Origin: Verrucomicrobia bacterium UBA6775
GTDB lineage: Bacteria > Verrucomicrobiota > Verrucomicrobiia > Limisphaerales > UBA1096
DNA: 10,633 nt
Direction: 5' to 3'
Assembly (NCBI GenBank): GCA_002453165.1
Contig: DKGH01000036.1
Coordinates: forward strand, 1 to 10,633
Below, piece by piece: positions 6,797-10,633 of this stretch. The position numbers were made by a program, and so were the translations under genes. Each line of letters begins with the position of its first letter. The first letter of the stretch is position 1. The notes beneath the pieces were generated by a model. The model made no database searches, was not told the DNA's origin, and saw only the letters and a list, made by a program, of their open reading frames with translations.

Positions 6797-7017
6797 TCGA
6801 CCGGATAGCCGCACGACTTGAGCAGCGCCTTCGCCTCCGCCTCCCTATCGTCCGGCACCTGCACGCGGATGCCTCCCGCCCCTAGCACATAGCCCTCCAT
6901 CGACAACGCACTCGTTTCGTCCGCCACGAACACGATGAACCCGGCCGCCTCAAGCTGCGATCGCACAAGCTGCGCCTCCGCAGAGTTGAACGCCCGAAAC
7001 ACCGTCCTCAAGTCCAT
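6793..7017 (-). CDS. DUF2007-type small protein (putative signal transducing protein)
   Basis: 74-aa protein. The pattern of MDLRTVFRAFNSAEAQLVRS followed by LEAAGFIVFVADE, GGIRVQVPDDREAEAKALL and a short tail is that of DUF2007, annotated as a putative prokaryotic signal-transducing domain with a ferredoxin-like alpha/beta fold. No biochemical role is established that I know of. The frame is open further upstream to 7143, but the ATG at 7017 is chosen because it gives the family N-terminus and lies 2 nt after the stop of the bi-domain dehydrogenase (TAG-CC-ATG). Its own stop overlaps the FAD oxidase start (ATGA). Translational coupling with both neighbours is therefore likely. There is no Shine-Dalgarno sequence. 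Confidence 0.88.
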   Translation of the reverse strand: MDLRTVFRAFNSAEAQLVRSQLEAAGFIVFVADETSALSMEGYVLGAGGIRVQVPDDREAEAKALLKSCGYPVE

Positions 7018-7019
7018 GG

Positions 7020-9176
7020 CTAAAGTTCCACTGTTTTTGCCTCGCGAATCGACTGCAACACGGCAAACGTCAAGTGCATGCTCTGGCGCGCCTGCGCATA
7101 CGGCAGCGGGTGATCTGCCCTGCCCTGCAGGAATGCCAGCCATGCGGCCATCTGTTCCGCATGCCCCTTTGATCCATACTTGAAATTGACCTTCTTCCGT
7201 CCCTGATGAACCTCCAGCGACTGGAAGTTGGTGATGTCGGCAACGATTCCCGCGCCATACACCGTGCAGCGTTCCTTCGGGTAGCTGGTGTCGCCCTCGG
7301 CGGAGTACAGCAACTGCCCACAGGATCCGTCGGCGAACTCGATCTGCGCCGAGACACTGTCCGGCACCGGCACAGCGCCCTCGGTTGGCCAGGTGGTTTG
7401 CGCCGTGACACGCACCGGTTTCGAATCAAACAGAAAACAGAAATAGTCCAAAAAATGGCACGACTCACCGATCACCCGACCGCCGCTCTCGTCGATGTTC
7501 GCAAACCAATGCTCCGGATCCAGTTTGCCGGCAAACACACGAAAGCTGGCAGACTTGGGTCCGGGCGCTCGATCCAGGCGGCTTTTCAACTCCACCGAGG
7601 CGGGTGCGAATCGGCGATTGAAACCGACCTGAACACTGGTCGGATTCGTAGCGATTGCCTCGTCGATCTCGCCCAGTTCAGCCGTCGTGAGGCAGAGCGG
7701 TTTCTCGACAAAAACATGTCGGCCAGACTGAATCGCGGAGAGCACCATCGGCGCGTGCAGATGGTTTCGCGTGCCAATCAACACCGCGCCTCCCGCTTGG
7801 CCAAGCGTGGCCTCGGCATCGGAGGACGCGTCCGCAAACCCAAACTTTTCGCGGACATGTTTCGCGCTGAGGGCCGTGTTGTTGACGATTGTGCCAAACG
7901 GAATCTGCCCCTTCAGGCTTGGCAGTAGCATCGTGCGAACAAAGTTGCCGGCACCGATCACGTCCAATCGATCAACCGGCTTGGCCAAGCGCTTGGTCGA
8001 CGGATCCTCGGCGACCGCTGACGGCTTGGTCTCCGCTTGGCCAAGCGCATCCTCCGGCTCGCCATACTCCATCACCACGCCAACATCCTGCGAAGAGCCA
8101 TCACCCAACGCCTTGTAGACCGGCTCGAACTCGGTGAACTTGATTTTCCGGGTCGTGAGAGCCTCGAGGCTAAGGCCTCCGCTTTTCAAAAGGTGCAGTC
8201 CTGCCTGAAAATTTCGCTGCTCCGTCCAACGCACGTACCCGATTGGGTAGTCCGACCCGCCCCATTCGTACGCCGGGTCATATCGACCGGGGCCGTACGA
8301 CCGGGAAAAACGAACGTCGATTTCCTTGCTGGAAAAAATACGCCACGGCAACTCAATCTTGGTAATGCCCACGTCAACCATCCGGCCACGATCCCGCAAC
8401 GCCTCGGCACACTGCTCAATCGGCGTGTTGCTATCGGTCCCGACACAAACCACCGTAGCGTCCACGCCGATGCCGTCAGTCCATTCGCGAACCTCATTTT
8501 GCAAATCCTGCTTGGATGAAATCACCACGCGCTCGGCACCCATCGCCTCGGCATACGCGCGGCGCGATTCGTCGAGATCGACCGCCATCACACGCGCGCC
8601 GTTGGCCCGCAGCAGTCCGGTGACGAGTAGTCCCACCAGACCCTGCCCCATCACCAGCACACGGTCGCCCAGGCGCGGCTCAGTCTGACGCACGCTGTGT
8701 AGGGCGATCGAGATCAGCGTAGTGTAGGCAGCCTGCCACAACGGCACTTCGTCCGGCACTCTGGCCACGAGCATGTCCGGCACGGCGATGTACTCGGCGT
8801 GAAACGCGCATTCCGCGCCGCCGCAGGCCACGCGGTCACCCACCCGGAAACGGGAGTTCCCCTCGTCCACCGCCTCAACAACGCCGGCCGCGCTGTAGCC
8901 AAGCGGGGTCGGTGAGGACAGGCGGTTGCGAACCTTTTCGTAGGCGGATTTCCAGCCGAGGTTGCGGGCGGTTTCCAGCACCTTGCGAACCTGATCGGGA
9001 CGCGCCTTGGCTTTCTGGAGCAGATTCATCTTCGCCTGCTCCACTTTCATTTTCTCGGTGCCGATGGAGATCACGGAATGAGTCGTCCGCACCAGCACGC
9101 CGCCCGGAGGCGCCACGGGACGGGGCACTTCCTGCATCTCAAGGCGCCCGTCCTGATATTGAGCAATCTGTTTCAA
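7020..9176 (-). CDS. bi-domain oxidoreductase: MDR dehydrogenase fused to Gfo/Idh/MocA
   Basis: 718-aa fusion. Residues about 1-370 form a medium-chain dehydrogenase/reductase half, with PLGYSAAGVVEAV (about 91-103) and nucleotide-binding GQGLVG (177-182). The usual catalytic-zinc Cys, GHE motif and four-Cys structural zinc lobe are absent, as in the BchC-like MDR subgroup. Residues about 402-718 are a Gfo/Idh/MocA half, with GAGNFV (408-413), EKPL with K492, and GESCHFLDYF with H574. A charged linker (about 373-401) joins them. Such fusions are usually seen in surface-polysaccharide or sugar gene sets; here the gene heads a repair and redox run. Start: TTG at 9176 gives MKQIAQYQDG, matching relatives that begin MKQ. 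GTG at 9194 is the alternative. Further extension to 9497 would overlap the divergent gene and looks non-coding. Three exact palindrome copies lie within it. Confidence 0.92.
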   Translation of the reverse strand: MKQIAQYQDGRLEMQEVPRPVAPPGGVLVRTTHSVISIGTEKMKVEQAKMNLLQKAKARPDQVRKVLETARNLGWKSAYEKVRNRLSSPTPLGYSAAGVVEAVDEGNSRFRVGDRVACGGAECAFHAEYIAVPDMLVARVPDEVPLWQAAYTTLISIALHSVRQTEPRLGDRVLVMGQGLVGLLVTGLLRANGARVMAVDLDESRRAYAEAMGAERVVISSKQDLQNEVREWTDGIGVDATVVCVGTDSNTPIEQCAEALRDRGRMVDVGITKIELPWRIFSSKEIDVRFSRSYGPGRYDPAYEWGGSDYPIGYVRWTEQRNFQAGLHLLKSGGLSLEALTTRKIKFTEFEPVYKALGDGSSQDVGVVMEYGEPEDALGQAETKPSAVAEDPSTKRLAKPVDRLDVIGAGNFVRTMLLPSLKGQIPFGTIVNNTALSAKHVREKFGFADASSDAEATLGQAGGAVLIGTRNHLHAPMVLSAIQSGRHVFVEKPLCLTTAELGEIDEAIATNPTSVQVGFNRRFAPASVELKSRLDRAPGPKSASFRVFAGKLDPEHWFANIDESGGRVIGESCHFLDYFCFLFDSKPVRVTAQTTWPTEGAVPVPDSVSAQIEFADGSCGQLLYSAEGDTSYPKERCTVYGAGIVADITNFQSLEVHQGRKKVNFKYGSKGHAEQMAAWLAFLQGRADHPLPYAQARQSMHLTFAVLQSIREAKTVEL
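7794..7807. repeat. palindrome CGCTTGGCCAAGCG, copy 5
   Basis: Exact 14-bp copy inside the bi-domain gene, read as T457-L458-G459-Q460-A461. It lies in the Gfo/Idh half between the first nucleotide-binding helix and the strand AVLIGTRNHLH. Confidence 0.92.
7979..7990. repeat. palindrome GCTTGGCCAAGC, copy 6
   Basis: Exact copy, context GGCTTGGCCAAGCG, followed directly by a further half (GCTTGG at 7990-7995). In the bi-domain gene it is read as R397-L398-A399-K400-P at the end of the interdomain linker. Confidence 0.9.
8034..8047. repeat. palindrome CGCTTGGCCAAGCG, copy 7
   Basis: Exact 14-bp copy 56 bp from copy 6, at the start of the interdomain linker of the bi-domain protein, read as A377-L378-G379-Q380-A381. 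A further half site (GGCTTGG at 8023-8029) lies between the two copies. Confidence 0.92.
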
Positions 9177-9290
9177 CGCGGAAAGGTTTAGCACAAGCCG
9201 CCCCGCGTGACGAGGGATGAGCGTTCGGCCGTGAACCAGCTTTTTCCCTCGACTCACCGGCCGGGCCTGCTGAAATGTCGCCCGTTCACG
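9177..9290. promoter_or_regulatory. divergent intergenic region
   Basis: About 114 nt (96 nt if the GTG start at 9194 is used) separate the divergent starts of the bi-domain gene and the membrane protein, so promoters for both should lie here or in the flanking codons. I see no convincing -35/-10 pair, operator or riboswitch. A short palindromic CCGGCCGG lies at 9257-9264. Confidence 0.45.
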
Positions 9291-10633
9291 ATGCGGATCA
9301 GTCTGCAACTTCACCTGTTCGTTTTTCTTGGAGCGTTCCTTCTGTTCACGATGGAGCCGCTTGTGGCGCGCATGGTATTGCCTGTGCACGGTGGATCGTT
9401 TCATGTCTGGACGACCACGCTGACCTTTTTCCAGGGCGCCCTGTTCCTCGGGTACGTGTATTGCCACCTGCTGGCGCGGCGGCTCGGGGGATGGCATTTG
9501 CTTTTGGTCGCAGCACCACTGATCTGGCTCCCCGTGGCCAACGGCATCGGCCTGTCAGCCCCCGGCGAAGGCGACCCGGCCTGGGCGCTGCTGAGTCAGT
9601 TGACGTTTCACATTGCGCTGCCGTTTGGCGTACTGGCCACCACAAGCGTGATCGCCCAGTCGTGGTTCACCCGCAGCGACACGGGCGCAGGTTCACCGTA
9701 TCCGCTTTATGCCAGCTCAAACATCGGCTCGCTGCTTGGCCTCCTCGGGTACATCATTATTTGCGAACCGCTGTTCGGTTTAAAAACACAGCGGATAATC
9801 TGGTTCGTCGGCTATGGCGGATATGTCGTCCTCGCCTGGCAATGCTGGAGGGCCACTCATCAAAAGAAAACGGAAACGGCCCCAGACGCGCCCCTCACAA
9901 CTGATCTCAAGGGCTCGACCGTCCTCTACTGGCTGTTGCTGAGCGCGATCCCCTCGGCGTTCATGTTGGCGGTTTCGAACGTCTTTACCCTAGAGCTGGG
10001 CTCCGTGCCGCTGGTGTGGGTCTTGCCATTGGTGATTTACATTCTCACCTATGTGCTGACGTTCAGCGAGCGTCAATGGATTCCGGCCAGGGTCCTTCAC
10101 GCCCTCTGGCCTGCGGCGGCTGTGCTGGGTGTCTGCTCGTTTTATTTTGCCACGGGCGGTTCTCTCTGGGCATTTGCAGTTCATGCGCTGGGGCTGTTTA
10201 TCCTCGCCATGGTCGGGCATGGGGAACTTTACCGAATCCGACCGGCGCCCGGCCAGTTGACCATTTTTTATCTGGCGATCGCGCTGGGCGGATGGCTGGG
10301 CAGCATGAGCGTCAGTCTGGTTGCCCCGATCCTGTTCAACAGCCTTTCGGAATACCCGTTGATTCTCGGGGTGTTTGCGTTGGTGCTGCTCATCCTGCGA
10401 AAGGGTGACTTGCCCGGGGCATTTCGACAGCATCCAGCGTGGTGTGCCGTTGCGGTCTGCCTCGCTGCCATTCCTCCATTCGTCATCACCCCGGAGGAAC
10501 CGGTTGCCGGCCGTGAAGTGCTGTACCAGCATCGCAACTACTACGGCATTTATCGCGTGGTGAATCACCCGCTCAGCGCGAAAGATCATGCCGACCTCAC
10601 TGCCGACGAACGCCGACTGCTCGGCAAGCGCGA
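9291..10633 (+). CDS. fused spermidine-synthase-like membrane protein, N-terminal part (3' end cut)
   Basis: The frame runs open from ATG 9291 to the window edge, 447 full codons, with no stop. It is a polytopic membrane protein with about ten hydrophobic segments. Family-type signatures are visible: FLLFTMEPLVARMVLPVHGG with HVWTTTLTFFQ after it, PYPLYASSNIGSLLGLLGY, AIPSAFMLAVSN and VPLVWVLPLVIYILTYVLTF. After the last helix, RNYYGIYRV (R415-V423) is the hallmark preceding the soluble spermidine-synthase-like (methyltransferase-fold) domain of these fusions, which should lie beyond the window. Such proteins are annotated as fused MFS/spermidine synthases, but polyamine synthesis is unproven for most. 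The gene is divergent from the bi-domain gene. The start is chosen because homology begins here; no ribosome binding site is seen. Confidence 0.87.
   Translation, partial: MRISLQLHLFVFLGAFLLFTMEPLVARMVLPVHGGSFHVWTTTLTFFQGALFLGYVYCHLLARRLGGWHLLLVAAPLIWLPVANGIGLSAPGEGDPAWALLSQLTFHIALPFGVLATTSVIAQSWFTRSDTGAGSPYPLYASSNIGSLLGLLGYIIICEPLFGLKTQRIIWFVGYGGYVVLAWQCWRATHQKKTETAPDAPLTTDLKGSTVLYWLLLSAIPSAFMLAVSNVFTLELGSVPLVWVLPLVIYILTYVLTFSERQWIPARVLHALWPAAAVLGVCSFYFATGGSLWAFAVHALGLFILAMVGHGELYRIRPAPGQLTIFYLAIALGGWLGSMSVSLVAPILFNSLSEYPLILGVFALVLLILRKGDLPGAFRQHPAWCAVAVCLAAIPPFVITPEEPVAGREVLYQHRNYYGIYRVVNHPLSAKDHADLTADERRLLGKR

Noticed and set aside
1124..8047. CRISPR array or tandem repeat from the recurring palindromes
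   Set aside because: Spacing is irregular (56 bp to over 2.5 kb), copies lie inside unrelated conserved genes, and the unit is too short for a CRISPR repeat.
9177..9497. N-terminal extension of the bi-domain oxidoreductase by 107 residues
   Set aside because: It is basic, low-complexity and unlike any dehydrogenase N-terminus, and it overlaps the start of the convincing divergent membrane protein gene. Homology begins at MKQIAQ.

Overview
The window is a gene-dense bacterial chromosome segment, G+C-rich by eye (roughly 58%, not counted). It looks like ordinary core genome rather than a mobile island: I see no transposase, integrase, phage gene, CRISPR array or rRNA. Gene content points to a free-living, probably PVC-type bacterium, with Verrucomicrobiota my best guess. 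The clues are a NfeD-FloA pair with a third small gene, a bi-domain oxidoreductase, a membrane protein of the fused spermidine-synthase type, and no clear Shine-Dalgarno sequence before any start. The phylum call is inference and moderate at best.

Layout. At the left edge is a minus-strand tRNA-Lys(UUU) with encoded CCA (8-82). Then on the plus strand come an aldo/keto reductase (201-1190) and a membrane-microdomain cluster: short NfeD (1234-1719), flotillin-like FloA (1738-2811), and a membrane-anchored protein with a C2H2-like zinc motif (2818-3468). Converging on it with a 3-nt gap is a tightly packed minus-strand run, read from 9176 down to 3472: bi-domain dehydrogenase (MDR fused to Gfo/Idh/MocA), a DUF2007 small protein, a GlcD-type FAD oxidase, RNase HII, a YraN/UPF0102 protein and MutM/Fpg. 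Most junctions are 2-nt gaps or short overlaps, so one transcript is likely. On the plus strand from 9291, divergent from this run, is the N-terminal membrane part of a fused spermidine-synthase-like protein that runs off the right edge.

How the genes work together. NfeD and FloA are a known pair that organises membrane microdomains, and the third gene may be an added partner. The minus-strand run mixes redox enzymes with nucleic-acid maintenance: RNase HII removes ribonucleotides, MutM removes oxidised purines, and YraN has a nuclease-like fold.

The most unusual feature is not a gene. A perfect 12-bp palindrome, GCTTGGCCAAGC, usually inside CGCTTGGCCAAGCG, occurs seven times exactly plus several near-copies. 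Six of the seven lie inside real genes. About 0.0006 copies would be expected by chance at equal base frequencies. Inside genes it is read only as L-G-Q or L-A-K, never in the third frame (A-W-P-S). It resembles in style the cyanobacterial HIP1 palindrome or a DNA-uptake or nucleoid-binding word, but I do not recognise it as a described element.
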